From positions 1 to 64,000 of the forward strand of contig JAANDG010000211.1 of assembly GCA_036852015.1 (NCBI GenBank): DNA of 64,000 nucleotides, given 5' to 3'. Shown piece by piece: positions 1-14,556 of this stretch. The notes under the pieces are model-generated. The model worked only from the letters and a program-made list of their open reading frames with translations, did no database searches and was not told where the DNA came from. Made by a program: the position numbers and the translations under genes. Numbering within the stretch: the stretch's first letter is position 1; every line of letters starts with the position of its first letter. The stretch comes from Pelodera strongyloides. Lineage: Eukaryota > Nematoda > Chromadorea > Rhabditida > Rhabditidae.

Positions 1-3000
1 GACCTTCTCGATGGACTCCTCGGTAGGAGCAGACAACGGCTTCAGTCTCAACTTGACAGCTTCTTCTGTGATCTCAGGTGCAGCCTCCTCGGTGACATGG
101 ACTGCTTCGGCCTTCTCGATGGACTCCTCGGTAGGAGCAGCCTCAAGGCTTCAGTCTCAACCTTGATAGCTTCTTCTGTGATCTCAGGTGCAGCCTCTTC
201 GGTGACATGGATGGTTTCGGCCTTCTCGACTCCTCGTGGGAGCCTCAACGCTTCAGTATAACCTTGACAGCTTCCTTGGTGATCTCAGGTGCAGCTCCTC
301 GGTGACATGGACTGCTTCGACCTTCTCGATGGACTCCTCGGTAGGAGCAGACTCACCGGCTTCAGTCTCCACCTTGACAGCTTCCTCTGTGATCTCATTC
401 AGTCTCACAGCCTCCTCGGTGACATGGACAGCTTCGACCTTCTCGATGGACTCCTCGGTAGGAGCAGCTCAACGGCTTCAGTATCCCTTGACAGCTTCTT
501 CGGTGATCTCAGGTGCAGCCTCTTCGGTGACATGGATGGTTTCGACCTTCTCGATGGACTCCTCGGTAGGAGCAGACTCAACGGCTTCAGTCTCAACCTT
601 GACAGCTTCCTCGTGATCTCAGGTGCAGCCTCCTCGGTGACATGGATGGTTTCGACCTTCTCGATGGACTCCTCGGTAGGAGCAGACTCAACGGCTTCAG
701 TCTCAACCTTGACAGCTTCCTCTGTGATCTCAGGTACAGCCTCCTCGGTGACATGGACTGCTTCGACCTTCTCGATGGACTCCTCGGTAGGAGCAGACTC
801 AACCGCTTCAGTCTCAACCTTGACAGCTTCTTCGGTGATCTCAGGTGCAGCCTCCTCGGTGACATGGACTGCTTCGACCTTCTCGATGGACTCCTCGGTA
901 GGAGCAGCCTCAACGGCTTCAGTCTCAACCTTGACAGCTTCTTCGGTGATCTCAGGTACAGCCTCCTCGGTGACATGGATGGTTTCGACCTTCTCGATGG
1001 ACTCCTCGGTAGGAGCAGCCTCAACGGCTTCAGTCTCAACCTTGACAGCTTCTTCGGTGATCTCAGGTGCAGCCTCCTCGGTGACATGGACTGCTTCGAC
1101 CTTCTCGATGGACTCCTCGGTAGGAGCAGACTCAACGGCTTCAGTATCAACCTTGACAGTTTCTTCTGTGATCTCAGGTTCAGTCTCAACCTTGGCAGCT
1201 TCCTCTGTGATCTCAGGTACAGCCTCCTCGGTGACATGGACTGCTTCGACCTTCTCGATGGACTCCTCGGTAGGAGCAGACAGAGTCTCAACGGCTTCAG
1301 TCTCAACCTTGACAGCTTCCTCTGTGATCTCAGGTACAGCCTCCTCGGTGACATGGACTGCTTCGACCTTCTCGATGGACTCCTCGGTAGGAGCAGACTC
1401 AACCGCTTCAGTCTCAACCTTGACAGCTTCTTCGGGTTCTCAGATGCAGGCAGCCTCTTCGGTGACATGGACTGGTCGACCTTCTCGATGGACTCCTCGG
1501 TAGGAGCAGCCTCAACGGCTTCAGTATAAACTTGACAGCTTCTTCGGTGATCTCAGGTGCAGCCTCTTCGGTGACATGGATGGTTTCGACCTTCTCGATG
1601 GACTCCTCGGTAGGAGCAGCCTCAACGGCTTCAGTATCAACCTTGACAGCTTCTCGGTGATCTCAGGTGCAGCCTCCGGTGACATGGACTGTTCGACCTT
1701 CTCGATGGACTCCTCGGTAGGAGCAGACTCAACGGCTTCAGTCTCAACCTTGACAGCTTCATCTGTGATCTCAGGTACAGCCTTCCTCTCAGGTGGTGAA
1801 TGGACTGCTTCGACCTTCTCGTGGCTCCTCGGTAGGAGCGACTCAACGGCTTCAGTATCAACCTTGACAGTTTCTTCTGTGATCTCAGGTTCAGTCTCAA
1901 CCTTGGCAGCTTCCTCTGTGATCTCAGGTACAGCCTCCTCGGTGACATGGACTGCTTCGACCTTCTCGATGGACTCCTCGGTAGGAGCAGACTCAACGGC
2001 TTCAGTATCAACCTTGACAGCTTCTTCGGTGATCTCAGGTGCAGCCTCTTCGGTGACATGGATGGTTTCGACCTTCTCGATGGACTCCTCGGTAGGAGCA
2101 GCCTCAACGGCTTCAGTATCAACCTTGACAGCTTCTTCGGTGATCTCAGGTGCAGCCTCTTCGGTGACATGGATGGTTTCGACCTTCTCGATGGACTCCT
2201 CGGTAGGAGCAGACTCAACGGCTTCAGTCTCAACCTTGACAGCTTCTTCGGTGATCTCAGGTGCAGCCTCCTCGGTGACATGGACTGCTTCGACCTTCTC
2301 GATGGACTCCTCGGTAGGAGCAGCCTCAACGGCTTCAGTCTCAACCTTGATAGCTTCTTCGGTGATCTCAGGTGCAGCCTCCTCGGTGACATGGCCTGAC
2401 TTCGATGGACTCCTTAGGAGCTCGAGTCTCAACCTTGGACTCCTCGGTTGGAGCAGACTCACCGGCTTCAGTCTCAACCTTGACAGCTTCCTCTGTGATC
2501 TCAGGTTCAGTCTCAACCTTGACAGCTTCCTCGGTGATCTCAGGTGCGGCCTCCTCGGTGACATGGACTGCTTCGACCTTCTCGATGGACTCCTCGGTAG
2601 GAGCAGACTCAACGCTTCAGTCTCAACCTTGACAGCTTCTTCGGTGATCTCAGGTGCAGCCTCTTCGGTGACATGGATGGTTTCGACCTTCTCGATGGAC
2701 TCCTCGGTAGGAGCAGACTCAACGGCTTCAGTATCAATCTTGGCAGCTTCTTCTGTGATCTCAGGTGCAGCCTCCTCGGTGACATGGGCTGCTTCGACCT
2801 TCTCGATGGACTCCTCGGTAGGAGCAGACTCAACGGCTTCAGTCTCAACCTTGACAGCTTCTTCGGTGATCTCAGGTGCAGCCTCTTCGTGACATGGACT
2901 GCTTCGACCTTCTCGATGGACTCCTCGGTAGGAGCAGTCTCAACGGCTTCAGTATCAACCTTGGCAGCTTCTTCGGTGATCTCAGTTGCAGCCTCCTCGG

Positions 3001-6000
3001 TGACATGGATGCTTTCGACCTTCTCGATGGACTCCTCGGTAGGAGCAGACTCAACGGCTTCAGTATCAACCTTGACAGCTTCTTCGGTGATCTCAGGTGC
3101 AGCCTCTTCGGTGACATGGACTGCATCGACCTTCTCGATGGACTCCTCGGTAGGAGCAGACTCAACGGCTTCAGTATCAACCTTGACAGCTTCTTCGGTG
3201 ATCTCAGGTGCAGCCTCTTCGGTGACATGGACTGCATCGACCTTCTCGATGGACTCCTCGGTAGGAGCAGCCTCAACGGCTTCAGTCTCAACCTTGACAG
3301 CTTCTTCGGTGATCTCAGGTGCAGCCTCTTCGGTGACATGGATGGTTTCGACCTTCTCGATGGACTCCTCGGTAGGAGCAGTCTCAACGGCTTCAGTATC
3401 AACCTTGGCAGCTTCTTCGGTGATCTCAGGTGCAGCCTCCTCGGTGACATGGGCTGCTTCGACCTTCTCGATGGACTCCTCGGTAGGAGCAGCCTCAACG
3501 GCTTCAGTCTCAACCTTGATAGCTTCTTCGGCGATCTCGGGTGCAGCCTCTTCGGTGACATGGATGGTTTCGACGTTCTCGATGGACTCCTCGGTAGGAG
3601 CAGTCTCAACCGCTTCAGTATCAATCTTGGCAGCTTCTTCGGTGATCTCAGGTGCAGCCTCCTCGGTGACATGGACTGCTTCGACCTTCTCGATGGACTC
3701 CTCGGTAGGAGCAGTCTCAACGGCTTCAGTATCAATCTTGGCAGCTTCTTCGGTGATCTCAGGTGCAGCCTCCTCGGTGACATGGGCTGCTTCGACCTTC
3801 TCGATGGACTCCTCGGTAGGAGCAGCCTCAACGGCTTCAGTCTCAACCTTGATAGCTTCTTCGGTGATCTCAGGTGCAGCCTCTTCGGTGACATGGATGC
3901 ATCGACAATCTCGATGGACTCCTCGGTAGGAGCAGTCTCACGGCTTCAGTATCAATCTTGGCAGCTTCTTCGGTGATCTCAGGGCAGCCTCCTCGGTGAC
4001 ATGGCTGCTTCGACCTTCTCGATGGACTCCTCGGTAGGAGCAGACTCAACGGCTTCAGTATCAACCTTGACAGTTTCTTCTGTGATCTCAGGTTCAGTCT
4101 CAACCTTGGCAGCTTCCTCTGTGATCTCAGGTACAGCCTCCTCGGTGACATGGACTGCTTCGACCTTCTCGATGGACTCCTCGGTAGGAGCAGACTCAAC
4201 CGCTTCAGTCTCAACCTTGACAGCTTCTTCGGTGATCTCAGGTGCAGTCTCCTCGGTGACATGGACTGCTTCGACCTTCTCGATGGACTCCTCGGTAGGA
4301 GCAGACTCAACGGCTTCAGTCTCAACCTTGACAGCTTCCTCGGTGATCTCAGGTGCAGCCTCCTCGGTGACATGGACTGCTTCGACCTTCTCGATGGACT
4401 CCTCGGTAGAGCAGACTCAACCGCTTCAGTCTCAACCTTGACAGCTTCTTCGGTGATCTCAGGTGCAGCCTCTTCGGTGACATGGATGGTTTCGACCTTC
4501 TCGATGGACTCCTCGGTAGGAGCAGCCTCAACGGCTTCAGTCTCAACCTTGACAGCTTCCTCGGTGATCTCAGGTGCAGCCTCCTCGGTGACCTGGATGG
4601 TTTCGACCTTCTCGATGGACTCCTCGGTAGGAGCAGCCTCAACGGCTTCAGTCTCAACCTTAGCTTCTTCGGTGATCTCAGGTGTAGCCTCTTCGGTGAC
4701 ATGGATGGTTTCGACCTTCTCGATGGACTCCTCGGTAGGAGCAGCCTCAACGGCTTCAGTCTCAACCTTGACAGCTTCCTCGGTGATCTCAGGTGCAGCC
4801 TCCTCGGTGACATGGACTGCTTCGACCTTCTCGATGGACTCCTCGGTAGGAGCAGCCTCAACGGCTTCAGTCTCAACCTTAGCTTCTTCGGTGATCTCAG
4901 GCGTAGCCTCTTCGGTGACATGGATGGTTTCGACCTTCTCGATGGACTCCTCGGTAGGAGCAGCCTCAACGGCTTCAGTCTCAACCTTGACAGCTTCCTC
5001 GGTGATCTCAGGTGCAGCCTCCTCGGTGACCGGACTGCTTCGACCTTCTCGATGGACTCCTCGTTAGGAGCAGACTCACCGGCTTCAGTCTCAACCTTGA
5101 CAGCTTCCTCTGTGATCTCAGGTTCAGTCTCAACCTTGACAGCTTCCTCGGTGATCTCAGGTGCAGCCTCCTCGGTGACATGGACTGCTTCGACCTTCTC
5201 GATGGACTCCTCTGTAGGAGCAGACCCAACGGCTTCAGTATCAACCTTGACAGTTTCTTCTGTGATCTCAGGTTCAGTCTCAACCTTGGCAGCTTCCTCT
5301 GTGATCTCAGGTACAGCCTCCTCGGTGACATGCTTTCGACCTTCTCGATGGACTCCTCGGTAGGAGCAGACTCAACCGCTTCTGTCTCAACCTTGACAGC
5401 TTCTTCGTGATCTCAGGTGCAGCCTCTTCGTGACATGGACTGCATCGACCTCTCGATGGACTCCTCGGTAGGAGCAGATCAACGCTTCAGTATCAACCTT
5501 GACAGCTTCTTCGGTGATCTCAGGTGCAGCCTCTTCGGTGACATGGATGGTTTCGACCTTCTCGATGGACTCCTCGGTAGGAGCAGACTCAACGGCTTCA
5601 GTCTCAACCTTGACAGCTTCTTCTGTGATCTCAGGTGCAGCCTCCTCGGTGACATGGACTGCTTCGACCTTCTCGATGGACTCCTCGGTAGGAGCAGACT
5701 CAACCGCTTCAGTCTCAACCTTGACAGCTTCTTCGGTGATCTCAGGTGCAGCCTCTTCGGTGACATGGACTGCTTCGACCTTCTCGATGGACTCCTCGGT
5801 AGGAGCAGACTCAACGGCTTCAGTATCAACCTTGACATTTTCTTCTGTGATCTCAGGTTCAGTCTCAACCTTGGCAGCTTCCTCTGTGATCTCAGGTACA
5901 GCCTCCTCGGTGACATGGACTGCTTCGACCTTCTCGATGGACTCCTCGGTAGGAGCAGCCTCAACGGCTTCAGTATCAACCTTGACAGCTTCTTCGGTGA

Positions 6001-9000
6001 TCTCAGGTGCAGCCTCTTCGGTGACATGGATGGTTTCGACCTTCTCGATGGACTCCTCGGTAGGAGCAGATTCAACGACTTCAGTCTCAACCTTGACAGC
6101 TTCTTCGGTAATCTCAGGTGCAGCCTCTTCGGTGACATGGATGGTTTCGACCTTCTCGATGGACTCCTCGGTAGGAGCAGACTCAACCACTTCAGTCTCA
6201 ACCTTGACAGCTTCTTCGGTGATCTCAGGTGCAGCCTCTTCGGTGACATGGATGGTTTCGACCTTCTCGATGGACTCCTCGGTAGGAGCAGCCTCAACGG
6301 CTTCAGTATCAACCTTGACAGCTTCTTCGGTGATCTCAGGTGCAGCCTCTTCGGTGACATGGATGGTTTCGACCTTCTCGATGGACTCCTCGGTAGGAGC
6401 AGCTCAACGGCTTCAGTATCAACCTTGGCAGCTTCTTCGGTGATCTCAGGTGCAGCCTCCTCGGTGACATGGACTGCTTCGACCTTCTCGATGGACTCCT
6501 CGGTAGGAGCAGCCTCAACGGCTTCAGTCTCAACCTTGATAGCTTCTTCGGTGATCTCAGGTGCAGCCTCCTCGGTGACATGGACTGCTTCGACCTTCTC
6601 GATGGACTCCTCGGTAGGAGCAGACTCACCGGATTCAGTCTCAACCTTGACAGCTTCCTCTGTGATCTCAGGTTCAGTCTCAACCTTGACAGCTTCCTCG
6701 GTGATCTCAGGTGCAGCCTCCTCGGTGACATGGACTGCTTCGACCTTCTCGATGGACTCCTCGGTAGGAGCAGCCTCAACGGCTTCAGTATCAACCTTGA
6801 CAGCTTCTTCGGTGATCTCAGGTGCAGCCTCTTCGGTGACATGGGCTGCATCGACGTTCTCGATGGACTCCTCGGTAGGAGCAGCCTCAACGGCTTCAGT
6901 ATCAACCTTGACAGCTTCTTCGGTGATCTCAGGTGCAGCCTCTTCGGTGACATGGATGGTTTCGACGTTCTCGATGGACTCCTCGGTAGGAGCAGACTCA
7001 ACGGCTTCAGTATCAACCTTGGCAGCTTCTTCGGTGATCTCAGGTGCAGCCTCCTCGGTGACATGGACTGCTTCGACCTTCTCGATGGACTCCTCGGTAG
7101 GAGCAGACTCAACGCTTCAGTCTCAACCTTGACATTTTAGTGTCTTCTGTCTCAACCTTGGCAGCTTCCTCTGTGATCTCAGGTACAGCCTCCTCGGTGA
7201 CATGGACTGCTTCGACCTTCTCGATGGACTCCTCGGTAGGAGCAGCCTCAACGGCTTCAGTATCAACCTTGACAGCTTCTTCGGTGATCTCAGGTGCAGC
7301 CTCTTCGGTGACATGGATGGTTTCGACCTTCTCGATGGACTCCTCGGTAGGAGCAGCCTCAACCGCTTCATTCTCAACCTTGACAGCTTCCTCGGTGATC
7401 TCAGGTGCATCCTCCTCGGTGACATGGACTGCTTCGTCCTTCTCGATGGACTCCTCGGTAGTAGCAGACCCAACGGCTTCAGTCTCAACCTTGACAGCTT
7501 CTTCGGTGATCTCAGGTGCAGCCTCTTCGGTGGCATGGATGGTTTCGACCGTCTCGATGGTCTCCTCGGTAGGAGCAGACTCAACGGCTTCAGTCTCAAC
7601 CTTGACAGCTTCCTCGGTGATCTCAGGTGCAGCCCTCTTCGGTGACATGAACTGCTTCGACCTCCTCTGTAGGAGCAGACTCAACGGCTTCAGTATCAAC
7701 CTTGACAGTTTCCTCGGTGATCTCAGGTGCAGCCTCCTCGGTGACATGGACTGCTTCGTCCTTCTCGATCGACTCCTCGGTAGGAGCAGACTCAACGGCT
7801 TCAGTCTCAACCTTGACAGCTTCCTCGGTGATCTCAGGTGCAGCCTCCTCGGTGACATGGACTGCTTCGTCCTTCTCGATCGACTCCTCGGTAGGAGCAG
7901 ACTCAACGGCTTCAGTCTCAACCTTGACAGCTTCCTCGGTGATCTCAGGTGCAGCCTCCTCGGTGACATGGATGGTTTCGACCTTCTGGATGGACTCCTC
8001 GGTAGGAGCTGCCTCAACGGCTTCATTCTCAACCTTGACAGCTTCCTCGGTGATCTCAGGTGCAGCCTCCTCGGTGACATGGATGGTTTCGACCTTCTGG
8101 ATGGACTCCTCGGTAGGAGCTGCCTCACCGGCTTCAGTCTCAACCTTGACAGCTTCCTCTGTGATCTCAGGTTCAGTCTCAACCTTGACAGCTTCCTCGG
8201 TGATCTCAGGTGCAGCCTCCTCGGTGACATGGACTGCTTCGACCTTCTCGATGGACTCCTCGGTAGGAGCAGACTCAACGGCTTCAGTATCAACCTTGAC
8301 AGTTTCTTCTGTGATCTCAGGTTCAGTCTCAACCTTGACAGCTTCCTCGGTGATCTCAGGTGCAGCCTCCTCGGTGACATGGACTGCTTCGACCTTCTCG
8401 ATGGACTCCTCGGTAGGAGCAGACTCAACGGCTTCAGTCTCAACCTTGACATCTTCTTCGGTGATCTCAGGTGCAGCCTCCTCGGTGACATGGACTGCTT
8501 CGACCTTCTCGATGGACTCCTCGGTAGGGGCAGCCTCAACGGCTTCAGTCTCAACCTTGACAGCTTCCTCGGTGATCTCAGGTGCAGCCTCCTCGGTGAC
8601 ATGGACTGCTTCGACCTTCTCGATGGACTCCTCGGTAGGAGCAGACTCAACGGATTCAGTATCAACCTTGACAGTTTCGTCTGTGATCTCAGGTTCAGTC
8701 TCAACCTTGGCAGCTTCCTCGGTGATCTCAGGTGCAGCCTCCTCGGTGACATGGACTGCTTCGACCTTCTCGATGGACTCCTCGGTAGGAGCAGCCTCAA
8801 CGGCTTCAGTCTCAACCTTGATAGCTTCTTCGGTGATCTCAGGTGCAGCCTCTTCGGTGACATGGATGGTTTCGACCTTCTCGATGGACTCCTCGGTAGG
8901 AGCAGCCTCAACGGCTTCAGTATCAACCTTGACAGATTGTTCGGTGGTCTCAGGTGCAGCCTCTTCGGTGACATGGACTGCATCGACCTCTCGATGGACT

Positions 9001-12000
9001 CCTCGGTAGGAGCAGATTCAACGACTTCAGTCTCAACCTTGACAGCTTCTTCGGTGATCTCAGGTGCAGGTGACATGGACTGCTTCGACCTTCTCATGGA
9101 CTCCTCGGTAGGGGCAGCCTCAACGGCTTCAGTCTCAACCTTGATAGCTTCCTCGGTGATCTCAGGTGCAGCCTCTTCGGTGACATGGATGGTTTCGACC
9201 TTCTGGATGGACTCCTCGGTAGGAGCAGCCTCAACGGCTTCAGTCTCAACCTTGACAGCTTCCTCGGTGATCTCAGGTGCAGCCTCCTCGGTGACATGGA
9301 CTGCTTCGACCTTCTCGATGGACTCCTCGGTAGGAGCAGACTCACCGGCTTCAGTCTCAACCTTGACAGCTTCCTCTGTGATCTCAGGTTCAGTCTCAAC
9401 CTTGACAGCTTCCTCGGTGATCTCAGGTGCAGCCTCCTCGGTGACATGGACTGCTTCGACCTTCTCGATGGACTCCTCGGTAGGAGCAGACTCAACGGCT
9501 TCAGTATCAACCTTGACAGTTTCTCAGGTGTCAGGTGATCTCAGGTGCAGCCTCTTCGGTGACATGGATGGTTCGACCTTCTCGATGGACTCCTCGGTAG
9601 GAGCAGATTCAACGACTTCAGTCTCAACCTTGACATCTTCTTCGGTGATCTCAGGTGCAGTCTCCTCGGTGACATGGACTGCTTCGACCTTCTCGATGGA
9701 CTCCTCGGTAGGGGCAGCCTCAACGGCTTCAGTCTCAACCTTGACAGCTTCCTCGGTGATCTCAGGTGCAGCCTCCTCGGTGACATAGACTGCTTCGACC
9801 TTCTCGATGGACTCCTCGGTAGGAGCAGACTCAACGGATTCAGTATCAACCTTGACAGTTTCGTCTGTGATCTCAGGTTCAGTCTCAACCTTGGCAGCTT
9901 CCTCTGGTGATCTCAGGTGCAGCCTCCTCGGTGACATGGACTGCTTCGACCTTCTCGATGGACTCCTCGGTAGGAGCAGCCTCAACGGCTTCAGTCTCAA
10001 CCTTGACAGCTTCTTCGGTGATCTCAGGTGCAGCCTCTTCGGTGACATGGATGGTTTCGACCTTCTCGATGGACTCCTCGGTAGGAGCAGCCTCAACGGC
10101 TTCAGTATCAACCTTGACAGCTTGTTCGGTGATCTCAGGTGCAGCCTCTTCGGTGACATGGACTGCATCGACCTTCTCGATGGACTCCTCGGTAGGAGCA
10201 GATTCAACGACTTCAGTCTCAACCTTGACAGCTTCTTCGGTGATCTCAGGTGCAGCCTCCTCGGTGACATGGACTGCTTCGACCTTCTCGATGGACTCCT
10301 CGGTAGGAGCAGCCTCAACGGCTTCAGTCTCAACCTTGATAGCTTCTTCGGTGATCTCAGGTGCAGCCTCTTCGGTGACATGGATGGTTTCGACCTTCTC
10401 GATGGACTCCTCGGTAGGAGCAGCCTCAACGGCTTCAGTCTCAACCTTGACAGCTTCCTCGGTGATCTCAGGTGCAGCCTCCTCGGTGACATGGACTGCT
10501 TCGACCTTCTCGATGGACTCCTCGGTAGGAGCAGACTCACCGGCTTCAGTCTCAACCTTGACAGCTTCCTCTGTGATCTCAGGTTCAGTCTCAACCTTGA
10601 CAGCTTCCTCGGTGATCTCAGGTGCAGCCTCCTCGGTGACATGGACTGCTTCGACCTTCTCGATGGACTCCTCGGTAGGAGCAGACTCAACGGCTTCAGT
10701 ATCAACCTTGACAGTTTCTTCTGTGATCTCAGGTTCAGTCTCAACCTTGACAGCTTCCTCGGTGATCTCAGGTGCAGCCTCTTCGGTGACATGGACTGCA
10801 TCGACCTTCTCGATGGACTCCTCGGTAGGAGCAGATTCAACGACTTCAGTCTCAACCTTGACATCTTCTTCGGTGATCTCAGGTGCAGCCTCCTCGGTGA
10901 CATGGACTGCTTCGACCTTCTCGATGGACTCCTCGGTAGGGGCAGCCTCAACGGCTTCAGTCTCAACCTTGACAGCTTCTTCGGTGATCTCAGGTGCAGC
11001 TTCCTCGGTGACATGGACTGCTTCGACCTTCTCGATGGACTCCTCGGTATGAGCAGACTCAACGGCTTCAGTCTCAACCTTGACAGCTTCCTCGGCGATC
11101 TCAGGTGCAGTCTCCTCGGTGACATGGACTGCTTCGACCTTCTCGATGGACTCCTCGGTAGGAGCAGACTCAACGGCTTCAGTCTCAATCTTGACAGCTT
11201 CCTCGGCGATCTCAGGTGCCGCCTCCTCCGTGACATCGACTGCTTCGACCTCCTCTGTTGTAGCAGACTCAACGGCTTCATTATCAACCTTGACAGCTTC
11301 TTCTGTGATCTCAGGTTCAGTCTCAACCTTGACAGCTTCCTCGGTGATCTCAGATGCAGCCTCCACGGTGACATGGACTGCTTCGACCTTCTCGATGGAC
11401 TCCTCGGTAGTAGCTGCCTCAACGGATTCAGTCTCAACCTTGACAGCTTCCTCGGTGATGTCAGGTGCAGCCTCCTCGGTGACATGGACTGCTTCGACCT
11501 TCTCGATGGACTCCTCGGTAGGAGCAGACTCAACGGCTTCAGTCTCAACCTTGACAGCTTCCTCGGCGATCTCAGGTGCCGCCTCCTCCGTGACATCGAC
11601 TGCTTCGACCTCCTCGGTAGGAGCAGACTCAACGTCTTCATTATCAACCTTGACAGCTTCTTTTGTGATCTCAGGTTCAGTCTCAACCTTGACAGCTTCC
11701 TCGGTGATCTCAGGTGCAGCCTCCACGGTGACATGGACTGCTTCGACCTTCTCGATGGACTCCTCGGTAGTAGCTGCCTCAACGGATTCAGTCTCAACCT
11801 TGACAGCTTCCTCGGTGATCTCAGGTGCAGCCTCCTCGGTGACATGGACTGCTTCGACCTTCTCGATGGACTCCTCGGTAGGAGCAGACTCAACGGCTTC
11901 AGTCTCAACCTTGACAGCTTCCTCGGTGATCTCAGGTGCAGCCTCCTCGGTGACATGGACTGCTTCGACCTTCTCGATGGACTCCTCGGTAGGAGCAGAC

Positions 12001-14556
12001 TCAACGGCTTCAGTCTCAACCTTGACAGCTTCCTCGGTGATCTCAGGTGCAGCCTCCTCGGTGACATGGACTGCTTCGATGGACTCCTCGGTAGGAGCAG
12101 ACTCAACGGCTTCAGTCTCAACCTTGGCAGCTTCCTCGGTGATCTCAGGTGCAGCCTCCTCGGTGACATGGACTGCTTCGATGGACTCCTCGGTTGGAGC
12201 AGACTCAATGACTTCAGTCTCAACCTTGACAGCTTCCTCGGTGATCTCAGGTGCAGCCTCCTCGGTGACATGGACTGCTTCAATGGACTCCTCAGTAGGA
12301 GCAGACTCAACCGCTTCAGTCTCAACCTTGACATCTTCATCGGTGACCTCAGGTTCAGCTTCAACCTTGACAGCTTCTTCGGTGATCTCAGGTGCAGCCT
12401 CCTCGGTGACATGGACTGATTCGACCTTCTCGATGGACTCCTCGGTAGGAGCAGACTCAACGGCTTCAGTCTCAACCTTGACAGCTTCCTCGGTGATCTC
12501 AGGTGCAGCCTCCTCGGTGACATGGACTGTTTCGACCTTCTCGATGGACTCCTCGGTAGGAGCAGACTCAACCGCTTCAGTCTCAACCCTGACAGCTTCT
12601 TCGGTGATCTCAGGTTCAGTCTCAACCTTGACAGCTTCCTCATTGATCTCAGCTGCAGCCTCCTCGGTGATATGGACTGCTTCGACCTCCTCGGTAGGAG
12701 CAGACTCAACGGCTTCAGTATCAACCTTGACAGCCTCCTCTGTGATCTCAGGTTCAGTCTCAACCTTGGTAGCTTCCTCTGTGATCTCAGGTACAGCCTC
12801 CTCGGTGACATGGACTGCTTCGACCTTCTCGATGGACTCCTCGGTAGGAGCAGACTCAACCGCTTCATTCTCAACCTTGACAGCTTCCTCGGTGATCTCA
12901 GGTGCAGCCTCCTCGGTGACATGGACTGCTTCGTCCTTCTCGATGGACTCCTCGGTAGGAGCAGACCCAACGGCTTCAGTCTCAACCTTGACAGCTTCTT
13001 CGGTGATCTCAGGTGCAGCCTCTTCGGTGGCATGGATGGTTTCGACCGTCTCGATGGTCTCCTCGGTAGGAGCAGACTCAACGGCTTCAGTCTCAACCTT
13101 GACAGCTTCCTCGGTGATCTCAGGTGCAGCCTCTTCGGTGACATGAACTGCTTCGACCTCCTCTGTAGGAGCAGACTCAACGGCTTCAGTATCAACCTTG
13201 ACAGTTTCCTCGGTGATCTCAGGTGCAGCCTCCTCGGTGACATGGACTGCTTCGTCCTTCTCGATCGACTCCTCGGTAGGAGCAGACTCAACGGCTTCAG
13301 TCTCAACCTTGACAGCTTCCTCGGTGATCTCAGGTCTCAGCAGCCTCCTCGGTGACACATGGACTGCTTCGTCCTTCTCGATCGACTCCTCGGTAGGAGC
13401 AGACTCAACGGCTTCAGTCTCAACCTTGACAGCTTCATCGGTGATCTCAGGTGCAGCCTCCTCGGTGACATGGACTGCTTCGTCCTTCTCGATCGACTCC
13501 TCGGTAGGAGCAGACTCAACGGCTTCAGTCTCAACCTTGACAGCTTCATCGGTGATCTCAGGTGCAGCCTCCTCGGTGACATGGACTGCTTCGTCCTTCT
13601 CGATCGACTCCTCGGTAGGAGCAGACTCAACGGCTTCAGTCTCAACCTTGACAGCTTCCTCGGTGATCTCAGGTGCAGCCTCCTCGGTGACATGGATGGT
13701 TTCGACCTTCTGGATGGACTCCTCGGTAGGAGCTGCCTCAACGGCTTCATTCTCAACCTTGACAGCTTCCTCGGTGATCTCAGGTGCAGCCTCCTCGGTG
13801 ACATGGATGGTTTCGACCTTCTGGATGGACTCCTCGGTAGGAGCTGCCTCAACGGCTTCAGTCTCAACCTTGACAGCTTCTTCGGTGATCTCAGGTTCAG
13901 TCTCAACCTTGACAGCTTCTTCTGTGATCTCAGGTTCAGTCTCAACCTTGACAGCTTCCTCGGTGATCTCAGGTGCAGCCTCCTCGGTGACATGGACTGC
14001 TTCGTCCTTCTCGATCGACTCCTCGGTAGGAGCAGACTCAACGGCTTCAGTCTCAACCTTGACAGCTTCCTCGGTGATCTCAGGTGCAGCCTCCTCGGTG
14101 ACATGGACTGCTTCGTCCTTCTCGATCGACTCCTCGGTAGGAGCAGACTCAACGGCTTCAGTATCAACCTTGACAGCTTCCTCTGTGATCTCAGGTGCAG
14201 CCTCCTCGGTGACATGGATGGTTTCGACCTTCTCGATGGACTCCTCGGTAGGAGCTGCCTCAACGGCTTCATTCTCAACCTTGACAGCTTCCTCGGTGAT
14301 CTCAGGTGCAGCCTCCTCGGTGACATGGATGGTTTCGACCTTCTGGATGGACTCCTCGGTAGGAGCTGCCTCAACGGCTTCAGTCTCAACCTTGACAGCT
14401 TCTTCGGTGATCTCAGGTTCAGTCTCAACCTTGACAGCTTCTTCTGTGATCTCAGGTTCAGTCTCAACCTTGACAGCTTCCTCGGTGATCTCAGGTGCAG
14501 CCTCCTCGGTGGCATGGACTGCTTCGACCGTCTCGATGGACTCCTCGGTAGGAGCA
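1..14556 (-). repeat. Coding tandem array, 111-bp (37-residue) unit
   Basis: Roughly 120-130 units run from about 14556 off the left edge. The consensus is TEEAAPEITEEAVKVETEAV followed by ESAPTEESIEKVEAVHV. Recurrent variants are KVETIHV for KVEAVHV, EAAPT for ESAPT, a 39-bp insertion adding EPEITEEAVKVET, and units lacking SIEK or KVE. The minus strand is the coding strand because it joins in phase to the spliced exons. The + strand is also largely stop-free, but only because the unit length is a multiple of three. Each unit has Pro, Glu, Val and Lys in a PEVK-like mix and is strongly acidic. The frame is continuous from 15068 to about 9905. An extra G there (CTCTGGTGATC for CTCTGTGATC) and many later 1-bp indels break it. 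Confidence 0.9.
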
